Shown: one piece after another, positions 27,586-36,150 of the stretch
Layout: each line of letters begins with the position of its first letter
How positions within the stretch are numbered: position 1 is the first letter of the stretch
NCBI GenBank assembly: GCA_947501555.1
Contig: CANMWG010000002.1
Coordinates: 320,224 to 384,223 of the forward strand
Reading direction: 5' to 3'
DNA: 64,000 nt
Source of the DNA: an uncultured Paracoccaceae bacterium
GTDB taxonomy: Bacteria; Pseudomonadota; Alphaproteobacteria; Rhodobacterales; Rhodobacteraceae
Program-made: the position numbers and the translations under genes
The notes under the pieces: model-generated
What the model was told of the DNA's origin: nothing
The model's database searches: none
The model's input: only the letters and a program-made list of their open reading frames with translations

Positions 27586-27891
27586 GCGTTTGTTTCCTCA
27601 ACGGGCGCGCGTGTAAGTAATCTGGGCCCTGCTCCCACGCAGTTTTCGTTCTTTTAGCGAAGCGAATCAATCCCTAACTCCACCTGCGTCACAATATCGC
27701 CTTAATTCGTGCATTTTTCGCTTCACCCGCCCTGCCCAGGATCCGCAGATAGGGTTATTTCCTATCTTGGTTGCGCTAACATCAAATTGGTTGCGCTAAC
27801 GCTGCAAAGGCAGGCTATCCGCCCTTAAAAAATTGGTGTTATGGAAGGACCATCGCTAGCCATTCCGGCCACATCATAAAGGAGCGAACCC
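27586..27891. promoter_or_regulatory. Divergent chvI-pckA control region
   Basis: About 300 bp. It holds a tandem 14-bp repeat (27767-27800; separate entry) and, near 27881-27885, the AAGGAGC ribosome binding site of pckA. The chvI promoter should also lie here, but I cannot see a clean consensus. Confidence 0.55.
27767..27800. repeat. Tandem 14-bp direct repeat upstream of pckA
   Basis: TTGGTTGCGCTAAC at 27767-27780 and again at 27787-27800, with a period of exactly 20 bp (about two helical turns). The TTGCGCTAAC core resembles LacI/GalR-family operators (GTTAGCGCTAAC-like). It lies 92-125 bp upstream of pckA. Confidence 0.7.
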
Positions 27892-29490
27892 ATGGACCAC
27901 GGTACGGTCAACCCAACGATGAAACTTGAAGATCAAGGCATCACAGGGCTGGGTTATATCTATTACAACCGCTCTGAAGATGAATTGCAGGCCGCTGCTG
28001 TGGCCGCCGGTGAAGGTGTCACGGGCAAAGGTGGGACGTTTTTGGTCACAACCGGCAAGCACACGGGCAGGTCGCCGAAGGACAAGTTTGTGGTCGCCAC
28101 GCCGTCGGTTCAAGACACGATCTGGTGGGACAACAACCCACCGATGGAACCCGAAAAATTTGATAGACTCTACGCTGATATGATCGCCCACATGCAAGGG
28201 GGCACCTACAATGTGCAGGATCTGTTTGGCGGCGCGGACCCCGCGCATCGGCTTGATGTCAGGGTTGTAACCGAGCTGGCCTGGCACGGATTGTTCATCC
28301 GGCATCTGCTGCGACGTCCGGCGGCATCGGAACTGGCGACATTCAGTCCGGATTTTACGATCATAAACTGCCCGACGTTCAAGGCTGATCCCGATAAACA
28401 CGGCTGTCGGTCTGACACGATCATCGCAATGAACTTCGACAAAAAACTGATCCTGATCGGTGGGACCGAATACGCGGGCGAGAACAAGAAATCGGTTTTC
28501 ACTCTGCTGAACTACCTGCTTCCCGAAAAAGGGATCATGCCGATGCATTGCTCGGCCAACCACGCGCCGGGCAATCCTGTGGACACGGCCGTATTCTTTG
28601 GGCTTTCAGGTACAGGGAAAACCACACTTTCAGCTGATCCGTCTCGGGTACTGATTGGGGACGATGAGCACGGCTGGTCAGATCGGGGGACGTTTAACTT
28701 CGAAGGCGGGTGCTACGCTAAGACCATCAACCTCAGCGCCGAAGCAGAGCCGGAAATCTATGCCACCTGTGAGATGCCGCACACCGTGATCGAGAATATG
28801 GTGTTTGATCCAGACACATTGGAACTGGATTTTGAGGACGACAGCCTGACCGCGAATATGCGCTGCGCTTATCCACTGAACTACATCGGAAATGCATCAG
28901 ACACCGCATTGGGTGGGCACCCGAAGAATATCATCATGCTGACCTGTGACGCCTTTGGGGTACTGCCTCCGATATCACGTCTGACGCCGGCGCAGGCGAT
29001 GTATCACTTCTTGTCGGGGTTCACGTCCAAGGTTGCAGGGACAGAGCGCGGTGTGACCGAACCCGAGCCCACCTTCAGCACCTGTTTCGGGGCACCCTTT
29101 ATGCCGCGCAGGCCCGAAGTCTATGGGAACTTGCTGCGGTCCAAAATCGCCAGCCACGGGGCAACATGCTGGTTGGTGAATACCGGCTGGACGGGCGGAG
29201 CCTACGGGACAGGCAGCCGGATGCCGATCAAGGCGACACGGGCCTTGTTGGCTGCAGCATTAGATGGGACATTGATCGAAAGCACATTCCGCAAAGATCC
29301 GCACTTCGGGTTCGAAGTCCCTGTGGCTGTGGAAGGGCTGGACGATAAACTGCTCGACCCACGCGCGACATGGGTCGATAAGGATGCCTATGATGCACAA
29401 GCCGCCAAATTGGTCACAATGTTCAGTGACAATTTCGAAAAATACGTCCCCTTCATCGATGAAGACGTTAAAGCCGCTGCCATTGGCTAA
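27892..29490 (+). CDS. pckA: Phosphoenolpyruvate carboxykinase (ATP)
   Basis: 532 residues. It converts oxaloacetate to PEP for gluconeogenesis. Kinase-1a P-loop [11 protein letters not shown], the PEPCK-specific [34 protein letters not shown], and near the C-terminus [19 protein letters not shown] are all diagnostic. AAAGGAG precedes the ATG by 8 nt. The divergent ChvI/ChvG genes and the tandem repeat in between suggest regulation by carbon status. The 26-bp palindrome (copy 2) begins 5 nt after its stop. Confidence 0.97.
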   Translation: MDHGTVNPTMKLEDQGITGLGYIYYNRSEDELQAAAVAAGEGVTGKGGTFLVTTGKHTGRSPKDKFVVATPSVQDTIWWDNNPPMEPEKFDRLYADMIAHMQGGTYNVQDLFGGADPAHRLDVRVVTELAWHGLFIRHLLRRPAASELATFSPDFTIINCPTFKADPDKHGCRSDTIIAMNFDKKLILIGGTEYAGENKKSVFTLLNYLLPEKGIMPMHCSANHAPGNPVDTAVFFGLSGTGKTTLSADPSRVLIGDDEHGWSDRGTFNFEGGCYAKTINLSAEAEPEIYATCEMPHTVIENMVFDPDTLELDFEDDSLTANMRCAYPLNYIGNASDTALGGHPKNIIMLTCDAFGVLPPISRLTPAQAMYHFLSGFTSKVAGTERGVTEPEPTFSTCFGAPFMPRRPEVYGNLLRSKIASHGATCWLVNTGWTGGAYGTGSRMPIKATRALLAAALDGTLIESTFRKDPHFGFEVPVAVEGLDDKLLDPRATWVDKDAYDAQAAKLVTMFSDNFEKYVPFIDEDVKAAAIG

Positions 29491-29495
29491 ACCTC

Positions 29496-29521
29496 GTAAG
29501 ATGGGTTTAAACCCATCTTAC
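29496..29521. repeat. 26-bp perfect palindrome, copy 2, containing a start codon
   Basis: Identical to 14849-14874 (half-site GTAAGATGGGTTT plus reverse complement). This copy lies 5 nt behind the pckA stop, and the ATG at 29501 inside it appears to start the next gene. Confidence 0.85.
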
Positions 29522-30061
29522 GCCCTCTGCGCTGTTGCGATTTGCCTTTCCGGAGCTGCGGCTTTTGCGGATGTGCCTATTTCGTCAGTGCCCATCAGTG
29601 ATGACATCATTAGTCTCGAGGCCGGGATTGTGTGCCCGCCCGAAACGATCGGATCGACACCTGCCCCAGGCACCATCGCGGGCACCACTCATGTCATCGA
29701 GATCGAACCACCATTTGTTTCAAACGCCCGCCAGGTGCCTGCGGTGCTTGGGATTGGGTTTGGTATCAAGTCCCAAACCGACGTGGTGGGCGGTTTGAAT
29801 GACATCACGATGACCGTCACGCATCCGGCGATGGGTGACAACGACGTCAAACTTCAAAGCTTCACCTCGCGGATCAATGAAAATGCCCCATCCTTGACGT
29901 TCTATCAATTCGACTACGCCTATGAGCTGGTTGAAGGGCCGTGGACCATGACCGCCACCCACGAAGATGACGTCCTGTTTCAGGTCGATTTCGACATCGT
30001 TCCACCCGATGCCGTGCCCGAACTCGCCCGCGTCTGCGGCTATCTGGATCTCTTGTCTTAG
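29501..30061 (+). CDS. Secreted DUF3859 family protein
   Basis: 186 residues: a signal peptide (MGLNPSYALCAVAICLSG then AAAFA) followed by a DUF3859-type beta-rich domain (AVLGIGFGIKSQ, FDYAYELVEGPWTMTATHED, LFQVDFDIV). The only plausible start, ATG 29501, lies within the 26-bp palindrome, which therefore encodes residues 1-7. The ribosome binding site is weak (CTCGTAAG), and the gene is likely translated from the pckA transcript or from a promoter within it. Function unknown. Confidence 0.72.
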   Translation: MGLNPSYALCAVAICLSGAAAFADVPISSVPISDDIISLEAGIVCPPETIGSTPAPGTIAGTTHVIEIEPPFVSNARQVPAVLGIGFGIKSQTDVVGGLNDITMTVTHPAMGDNDVKLQSFTSRINENAPSLTFYQFDYAYELVEGPWTMTATHEDDVLFQVDFDIVPPDAVPELARVCGYLDLLS

Positions 30062-30064
30062 GGC

Positions 30065-30170
30065 CTAAGGCGTTTTGCGTTTGAACAGAATCGCAATTTG
30101 CTGCCTCTCCCTATGGTCGAACGCGATTTGCGGTACCTGTGGCTCAGGTAAAACGCAAAACGCGTTAGCC
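30065..30170. repeat. Long-range inverted repeat between convergent genes
   Basis: GCGTTTTGCGTTT (30070-30082) is the exact reverse complement of AAACGCAAAACGC (30151-30163), with loosely matching flanks (GGCCTAAG / GTTAGCC) out to about 30062 and 30170. The 68-bp interior carries no gene. It could be a terminator, or a small MITE/REP-like element with terminal repeats; it ends at the stop codon of the TauE gene. Confidence 0.6.
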
Positions 30171-30935
30171 CATCAGCCCGCGCCGGATCAGGTTGATCCC
30201 AGCGATGATCAGCACCCAGAGTGTTGCGCGGCGGAACTTGTCCTGATCAAACCGGTCCCCCAGTTTGAACCCCATCCACATCCCCAACATAGCCGGAATG
30301 ACCATCACGGCCGATAAAGGTAGGGTTTGCGCGTTCAATATGCCCGACTTCGTATGCCCTAAAAGTAGCATCACAGACCCCAAACCATAGATAACCCCCT
30401 GCACCGACATCTGCTTGTCCCGTGGCGTGTTCAGCGCCAGCAGATACAAAACTGTTGGCGGCCCCCATGTACCGGCCAATCCGCCCAGAATGCCCGAGAG
30501 TGTCCCTGCCGCCCATTCAAACGGGCGGCGCAGGCGCGGGGTGATTGACGGGCGCCACCCGGCCAATTGGATCGCACAAAGCCCCACGACGGGGACACCC
30601 AACACCACAAACATCACATCTGTCGGGATGCTCTTGAGGAACTGCGCAGACACAAGGATCATCAGGCAAACCAGCAAGATATACCGCCAATGTTCGCGCA
30701 CCGCTTCTTTTGCCGAAGCAAGTCCTGACCGCAGAACCTGCATTCCATTCCCAAAAAGGATCGGCAGAACGATACACGCCACCACGATCTGCGGGTCGAT
30801 CAGGATGCCCATCCCTGAGATCATGATCAACGGCATGGCAAAACCAACCGCCCCTTTCACAAAGCCGCCAAGCAGTGTCACAGCACAGGCAAAGACAAAA
30901 AGCGCGGGTGTCAGCAGGGAAAAAATATCGGCCAT
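30165..30935 (-). CDS. TSUP family (TauE/SafE) permease
   Basis: 256 residues with about seven to eight hydrophobic helices, e.g. LLTPALFVFACAVTLLGGFV. The start of helix 2 (GGFVKGAVGFAMPLIMISGM) and the repeat AAGTLSGILGGLAGTWGPPT are TauE/SafE signatures. The family exports sulfonates, sulfite or other small organic anions; the substrate is not evident here. The stop codon lies within the right arm of the inverted repeat. Confidence 0.9.
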   Translation of the reverse strand: MADIFSLLTPALFVFACAVTLLGGFVKGAVGFAMPLIMISGMGILIDPQIVVACIVLPILFGNGMQVLRSGLASAKEAVREHWRYILLVCLMILVSAQFLKSIPTDVMFVVLGVPVVGLCAIQLAGWRPSITPRLRRPFEWAAGTLSGILGGLAGTWGPPTVLYLLALNTPRDKQMSVQGVIYGLGSVMLLLGHTKSGILNAQTLPLSAVMVIPAMLGMWMGFKLGDRFDQDKFRRATLWVLIIAGINLIRRGLMG

Positions 30936-31079
30936 GGTCCCTCTTACGCCTTACGCTGCGGCACCGCACCCTCAAATTCAACGCGACACTTTTATTCAAT
31001 ACAGGATCAATTATTGAATTATTATTGCGCTGCTGTTGCAAATTGATTATCTCTGCATCTGCAAACCAAAGGATTCTCC

Positions 31080-32762
31080 ATGATGCCGCATGATGGACAG
31101 AACATGACCCCAACACCGCTTCTGGCTAATCTGCTGCAGCTGACAGCAGCCGCTCTTCCGGCGGTGGATGATATCCTCGCACGGGCAACAGCAGTGGTTT
31201 CTGAAAAGGTGACGGAGGGCGACCGCGTTTCGAGCCAGTTGATTGAAATGCACCAGACCTCTGCACATGGGCTGGCTTGGTTGGCCACTTACATTCAATC
31301 GCTGCATCAGATGCAGGATTGGGCCACGCGGCTGCAAGCAGACGGCAAATTCGGCGAAATCGAGCAGCTGATCCACCAGATCGCCTTTGGCGAATATCTT
31401 TGGCAGATCTACGGCGGCATCCCAATGAGCCAAGGCGAAATCATGCGTCTACAGGACATCGGCCTGACCCAAGACGATATGCGCGCCCTGATGGCCCCTG
31501 CTGTCATGACCCTGACCCAATCCGGCAACACTCAGGCCGCCCGGATGCGTCTCGTCACATTGATGCAAGAACAATCCGCCAATATCACCGTGGGCGCATC
31601 CGGTCTGGATGATGAGCTGGAAATGATCCGCGCGCAGTTCCGCCGGTTCAATCTCGAAAAGGTCGAACCATATGCGCATGACTGGCACCTTCAGGATTCG
31701 CTGATCCCGATGGATGTCATCGATGAGATGGCCGAACTGGGCGTATTTGGTCTGACGATCCCCGAAGAATATGGAGGGTTCGGCCTGTCCAAGACGTCGA
31801 TGTGTGTCGTGTCCGAAGAGTTGTCGCGAGGCTATATCGGGGTCGGCTCGCTGGGCACCCGGTCTGAAATCGCGGCCGAGCTGATCATCTGCGGCGGCAC
31901 TGATGCGCAGAAGGAGAAATGGTTGCCCGGTCTGGCCAGCGCCGAAATTCTGCCAACGGCTGTTTTCACTGAACCCAACACCGGATCCGATCTTGGCAGC
32001 CTTCGCACCCGCGCACGCAAGGACGGCGATGAGTGGACCATCACTGGGAACAAGACGTGGATCACCCATGCCGCGCGCACCCATGTGATGACCGTGCTGG
32101 CCCGAACCATCCCGGACACAGACAACTACAAAGGTCTGTCGATGTTTCTGGCCGAAAAGACACCCGGCACTGATGAAGAACCCTGGCAAGATCCCGGCAT
32201 TTCAGGCGGTGAAATCGAGGTCTTGGGTTATCGCGGCATGAAGGAATACACGCTGAACTTTGACGATTTCAAAGTGAAGGGTGAAAACCTGCTGGGCGGG
32301 ACCGAAGGCCAAGGCTTCAAGCAGCTGATGCAGACGTTTGAAAGTGCGCGTATCCAAACCGCGGCCCGCGCGATTGGCGTGGCGCAATCAGCTTTGGACG
32401 AGGGGATGAAATACGCCCAAGACCGCAAGCAGTTCGGCAAAGCCCTGATCGCATTCCCACGCGTCGCAAGTAAGCTGGCGATGATGGCGGTTGAGATCAT
32501 GGTGGCACGCCAGCTGACCTATTTCAGCGCCCATGAAAAAGACAACGACCGGCGCTGCGATCTTGAGGCCGGGATGGCCAAGCTGCTGGGCGCACGTGTG
32601 GCTTGGGCTTGTGCTGACAACGCCTTGCAAATCCACGGGGGAAACGGCTTTGCCTTGGAATACAAGATCAGCCGAATTTTATGCGACGCGCGCATCCTGA
32701 ACATTTTTGAAGGGGCCGCCGAGATTCAAGCGCAAGTGATTGCACGGCGGCTGCTGGGATAG
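31080..32762 (+). CDS. mcd: (2S)-methylsuccinyl-CoA dehydrogenase
   Basis: 560 residues, an acyl-CoA dehydrogenase with an N-terminal extension of about 170 residues (LLANLLQLTAAALPAVDDI ...) that is specific to Mcd. The ACAD core has PEEYGGFGLS, TAVFTEPNTGSDLGSLRTRA, GNKTWITHAARTHVM and, C-terminal, LQIHGGNGFALEYKISRILCDARI. It oxidises methylsuccinyl-CoA to mesaconyl-CoA in the ethylmalonyl-CoA pathway and passes electrons to ETF (17-18.7 kb). AAAGGA lies 6 nt before the ATG at 31080; a second ATG follows at 31083. It is a lone gene here; other pathway genes lie outside. Confidence 0.93.
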   Translation: MMPHDGQNMTPTPLLANLLQLTAAALPAVDDILARATAVVSEKVTEGDRVSSQLIEMHQTSAHGLAWLATYIQSLHQMQDWATRLQADGKFGEIEQLIHQIAFGEYLWQIYGGIPMSQGEIMRLQDIGLTQDDMRALMAPAVMTLTQSGNTQAARMRLVTLMQEQSANITVGASGLDDELEMIRAQFRRFNLEKVEPYAHDWHLQDSLIPMDVIDEMAELGVFGLTIPEEYGGFGLSKTSMCVVSEELSRGYIGVGSLGTRSEIAAELIICGGTDAQKEKWLPGLASAEILPTAVFTEPNTGSDLGSLRTRARKDGDEWTITGNKTWITHAARTHVMTVLARTIPDTDNYKGLSMFLAEKTPGTDEEPWQDPGISGGEIEVLGYRGMKEYTLNFDDFKVKGENLLGGTEGQGFKQLMQTFESARIQTAARAIGVAQSALDEGMKYAQDRKQFGKALIAFPRVASKLAMMAVEIMVARQLTYFSAHEKDNDRRCDLEAGMAKLLGARVAWACADNALQIHGGNGFALEYKISRILCDARILNIFEGAAEIQAQVIARRLLG

Positions 32763-32784
32763 CTGTCGGTTCCAACCGATAAGT

Positions 32785-33162
32785 TCAAATGCCCGTCAGC
32801 AACCAGCCCCCCATCACAAAGCCGGGCAACAGCGTGATAAACATAGCCACACCCCTTAGTTTTGAATCGTAAAGCACGAAATGCAGGACACGGCCCAGTA
32901 CGAACCCAAGGACTGCGAGCCATAGCAGCGATTGCCCCAGCCCCACGCTTTCTGCAGCCCCCAACACCATTGCGAATAGCGGTGCATTTTCCATCAGGTT
33001 GCCATGAATGCGGATGCGTTTGAACAAAACGGAATCCCCACCATCACCGCGCAATATGCCGGTCTTTCCGCGTAAAATCCCGATCCATCCGGTCAATGGG
33101 ATCAACAGGATCGCCAGAACACTGATGAAGGTGAAGGTCACGGGCAAATATATCTCAGACAT
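32785..33162 (-). CDS. MAPEG family membrane protein
   Basis: 125 residues with four hydrophobic helices (IYLPVTFTFISVLAILLIPL ... LFAMVLGAAESVG ... ALHFVLYD-type end). The segment FKRIRIHGNLMENAPLFAMV is the MAPEG signature (R/K-x2-N-x2-E). MAPEG proteins are glutathione-dependent or related membrane enzymes; bacterial members are mostly uncharacterised. Starting at ATG 33162 gives the family length. The divergent TetR regulator and the palindromes between them suggest specific repression. Confidence 0.88.
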   Translation of the reverse strand: MSEIYLPVTFTFISVLAILLIPLTGWIGILRGKTGILRGDGGDSVLFKRIRIHGNLMENAPLFAMVLGAAESVGLGQSLLWLAVLGFVLGRVLHFVLYDSKLRGVAMFITLLPGFVMGGWLLTGI

Positions 33163-33231
33163 CGTTCGCTTTCCTGCAAGAATTAGGTCGTGCCTGGTGG
33201 GCACTTGATGGAATGTTCGCACAGGTCTATT

Positions 33232-33267
33232 TATGTTCAAGAACATATTTTGAGATCATTTATGATC
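33232..33267. promoter_or_regulatory. Two tandem palindromes, candidate TetR operators
   Basis: TATGTTC-AA-GAACATA (33232-33247) and GATCAT-TT-ATGATC (33254-33267), with an extra ATGTTC half-site at 33213-33218. They sit between the divergent MAPEG and TetR genes, as expected of operators that control both. Confidence 0.5.
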
Positions 33268-33298
33268 CTATCTGTGCGCGGAGCTCCGAAAACCAGCC

Positions 33299-33880
33299 AT
33301 GCCCTATTCGTCCCGTCACAAAGCACAAACCCGGCACCGGATCGTCGAAGCCGCGCGCGTTTTGTTCAATCGCAATGGGTTTACCGAGGTCACGATTGAC
33401 GATGTCATGAGGCAGGCTGATCTGACGCGCGGCGGCTTTTACAACCACTTTGGGTCCAAACAAGAGCTATACGCCGAAGCGGTTGCCAGTTTTCTGAATG
33501 GGCGTGGAAAGACGTGGCGTGATGAGGCGGGCATCGATCCTGAAAACGGCGGTCCAGACACGGTCCGGGCTATGATCAACGCCTATCTTTCCCCCGAACA
33601 TGCACGCGACATCGATGGGCAATGCCCGATGATCGCCTTACCATCCGATGTGGCGCGCGCGACGCCGCAAACCCGGCAAAGCTACGAAGATTTGTTGAAA
33701 GCCATGATCTGGCTGTACGAGAATAACCTATCCGCCACTAAGGATCGGCGGGCAAAAGCCTGCGTTCTGGCAGCGCTGAGCGTTGGCGGCATGGTTCTGT
33801 CGCGGACGGTTGACCAAGACAGTCTTGCTGACGAAGTCAGAGAGGCTGCGCGGCTTTTTGCGCTCTCCGCCTTAGATTGA
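33299..33880 (+). CDS. TetR/AcrR family transcriptional regulator
   Basis: 193 residues. N-terminal helix-turn-helix RIVEAARVLFNRNGFTEVTI / DDVMRQADLTRGGFYNHFGS with the TetR signature GGFYNHFGSK. The C-terminal ligand domain (LAALSVGGMVLSRTVD) resembles the NemR/AcrR type that senses electrophiles, which is only suggestive. It is divergent from the MAPEG gene, and likely represses it and itself through the intergenic palindromes. Confidence 0.9.
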   Translation: MPYSSRHKAQTRHRIVEAARVLFNRNGFTEVTIDDVMRQADLTRGGFYNHFGSKQELYAEAVASFLNGRGKTWRDEAGIDPENGGPDTVRAMINAYLSPEHARDIDGQCPMIALPSDVARATPQTRQSYEDLLKAMIWLYENNLSATKDRRAKACVLAALSVGGMVLSRTVDQDSLADEVREAARLFALSALD

Positions 33881-33908
33881 TGCCCACAGGGGACCTGCGC
33901 ATGCGGCT

Positions 33909-33932
33909 GGGACAGGCTGTAAGGCCTGCCCC
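33909..33932. terminator. Bidirectional terminator
   Basis: GGGACAGGC (33909-33917) pairs with GCCTGCCCC (33924-33932), one mismatch, 6-nt loop. It lies between the convergent TetR and peroxidase genes. Confidence 0.6.
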
Positions 33933-33945
33933 AATCCAGTTTTCT

Positions 33946-35886
33946 TTAGACCAACACCAAGGCGTCTTCGACGTCTGAACGGGATACGTCTTCGAAGGTG
34001 ATCGAATTCCCGTCGCCAAGATCAATGGTGACCGTATCGTCGCGCCGGTTTCTGTCGATATCCAGATCGGCGTTCGGGTTGTCGACATCGATGATCACAA
34101 TGTCCCCGTCGGTCAGATCGGTAACGATGTCTTCGCCACTGTCCATATCAAAGATGAAGGTATTCTCACCCTCACCACCTGTCAGGACATCATCCCCTGC
34201 GCCGCCTTCGATCTCATCATCGCCAGCACCGCCATCAATGATGTCATCACCTGCACCACCGAGTATCAGATCGCTTTCGTCGGTGCCGGTCAGCGTGTCG
34301 TCGGCATCTGTGCCGCCAATACGCTCATAGGCATAAAACGCGTCTTCCTGGATGTTGAAGATGCCTGTGTTGGCTTCGATGATATCCGCAAGGGTCGTTT
34401 CCCAAAGCGCATCGGCGTCGTCTTCTGACAGACCACCTTCGGCTTGGCTCCAAAGCGGGTCACCATCGCGCACGCGGGTAAACTGATCCACAATCACAGT
34501 TGAGAACAGCTCGCCCACAAGACCACCGTTAACGGCGTCTTCAGCCAAACCACCCACATAGGCGTCAAGCAGGCTGATGTCGCCATAAACTTCTTCCAGT
34601 TTCGCAGCCAGTTCGGGATCAGATGTGACATCGGAAAAGCTGTCAGCGGGCTCAAGGCCCAACCCTTCACGAAGTGTATTGTAGTCCGCAACGCCCAAAT
34701 CACGGCCGCGTTGGATGTTGAGCGACACAAGATCAAGACCAACTTCACCCGACGGGGCAAACAGGAATGACCGGACGTCTTCCACAACCTGTGTGTCCAG
34801 CTCTTGGGCGGTGTCGCCAGCAAGACCACGGATCAACGCATCAATGCCACCATCGTCTTGAAGCGCGGTTGGGTTGAAAAAGGCCTGTTGCAAGGTAAGA
34901 GCGCCCGCCGATACGGAAGAACCATCCTCGTTCAGCCGCTGCAGATCACTCGACAGCAATGTGTGGCCGACACGGAACACCGCAGTTGAAAACTCAACTG
35001 AGATGCCGGGGTTTACCGTCTCATCATAGCCTTCATAATCTGAAATCGAGTCTTCACCGACCAAGATCGGCAGCCACTCGTTGTATGTGATGGCCTGGAT
35101 CTTTGCCTCGACATGCATCCGTGCAAGATCAAACAGTTCGTCTTCGGTGAAGCTGGGGTTTTCTTCGGCCAAGTCCTCAACCAGCCGGTTATGCTCTAGC
35201 ACAAAGAGTGTGTGCATAGATGTCAGCGCCACATTCTCTGCTGCACGCACATCGCCCGCCAGTACACCGCCTGCGCCATCACTGGGCAGCAAACCATCGT
35301 CGCCGATCAGCATATAAGCGCCATCACGCAGCGCAGCGGCAGTATCGTCGTTTGAGCCATACACCATGCTCGCATCGATGAACGAGGTGATCTCGTTTTC
35401 ATATGCACGCACCGTGTCGCCTTCACCGGTGCCGTCAACCGGATCAACCCGATTGAACACGATCTGCGCGCCCTCAACAAAGGCCGGATCATCCGCCGGG
35501 GCGATGACCGGCGCGTATTCGGTTTCGCCGCCTTCGGTCAGGCTCAGATCGTGGTCAATGAACTGACCCCAAGCCCAAAACAGGTCACTAATGCCTGAAC
35601 TGTTGGGTTCGTCCTCGAATTGCTGAAAAATTTCGTTTGAAATGACTCGGGCGTTGGGACGATCGTCGACCATTTCGCCAATGTCGTCGGCGTAGACAGC
35701 ATCGACAAGGCGCAAAAGCTCCTGATGGGTCGCACCCCAATCTTCGTTGTCTTCGTTGGTGCCAGAGCCATCTGCGGTCCGCGTGACAATCTCTGTGACG
35801 TCATCATCGTCTTTATCATTGTCCCGGCGCCTGTCATTTCGGTCATTGCGGCCGTCGCGCTGCCGAGAACCCGAGTCTCGTCCCAT
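33946..35886 (-). CDS. Secreted animal-type haem peroxidase with C-terminal RTX repeats
   Basis: 646 residues. A charged Arg/Asp/Asn-rich N-terminus (residues 1-50) precedes an animal (myeloperoxidase-like) peroxidase domain: distal histidine H112 in WGQFIDHDL, catalytic arginine R214 in GDVRAAEN followed by MHTLFVLEHNRL, proximal histidine H308 in FRVGHT, and IQRGRDLGVADYN. Residues about 543-577 carry three to four RTX nonapeptides (GGAGDDIID and so on), indicating type I secretion. There is no N-terminal signal. Relatives act as iodide/bromide peroxidases or peroxinectins. No type I transporter genes adjoin. GGGGA is 9 nt before the ATG. Confidence 0.92.
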   Translation of the reverse strand: MGRDSGSRQRDGRNDRNDRRRDNDKDDDDVTEIVTRTADGSGTNEDNEDWGATHQELLRLVDAVYADDIGEMVDDRPNARVISNEIFQQFEDEPNSSGISDLFWAWGQFIDHDLSLTEGGETEYAPVIAPADDPAFVEGAQIVFNRVDPVDGTGEGDTVRAYENEITSFIDASMVYGSNDDTAAALRDGAYMLIGDDGLLPSDGAGGVLAGDVRAAENVALTSMHTLFVLEHNRLVEDLAEENPSFTEDELFDLARMHVEAKIQAITYNEWLPILVGEDSISDYEGYDETVNPGISVEFSTAVFRVGHTLLSSDLQRLNEDGSSVSAGALTLQQAFFNPTALQDDGGIDALIRGLAGDTAQELDTQVVEDVRSFLFAPSGEVGLDLVSLNIQRGRDLGVADYNTLREGLGLEPADSFSDVTSDPELAAKLEEVYGDISLLDAYVGGLAEDAVNGGLVGELFSTVIVDQFTRVRDGDPLWSQAEGGLSEDDADALWETTLADIIEANTGIFNIQEDAFYAYERIGGTDADDTLTGTDESDLILGGAGDDIIDGGAGDDEIEGGAGDDVLTGGEGENTFIFDMDSGEDIVTDLTDGDIVIIDVDNPNADLDIDRNRRDDTVTIDLGDGNSITFEDVSRSDVEDALVLV

Positions 35887-36108
35887 GTTTTTGTCCCCAC
35901 TTCTGCTATGATTGTTTTGATTGGTTCACATCGCACCGATAAAACCGTTCACAGATCAGTGATGAAACATCGCTCAGGGTTTTTGAATTCCCAAAAAAGA
36001 ATATCGGCAAGCCTTCGCTTTCTGGCACGAAACCTAGGTATCAGACGTTGCGCAAGAAAAGTCGATTTTTGTATTTTTCGTATGATATTAAATAGGATAG
36101 ACCTACTT

Positions 36109-36132
36109 TAGCCGAAAAAAGGCTATCGGCTA
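36109..36132. terminator. Candidate terminator downstream of recO
   Basis: Inverted repeat AGCCGA (36110-36115) / TCGGCT (36126-36131) with A/T-rich surroundings. It lies beyond the recO stop (36151) on the minus strand. Confidence 0.4.
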
Positions 36133-36150
36133 GTTTTCGCCTTTGGGCAG

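Noticed and set aside
32766..32779. Inverted repeat TCGGTT-CC-AACCGA after mcd
   Set aside because: Six-bp arms, no T-run; too weak to call a terminator, although it lies between convergent genes.
34190..34290. Short repeats on the plus strand (TCATCxCCxGCxCC-like)
   Set aside because: They are the codons of the RTX nonapeptides of the peroxidase, not a CRISPR or satellite.
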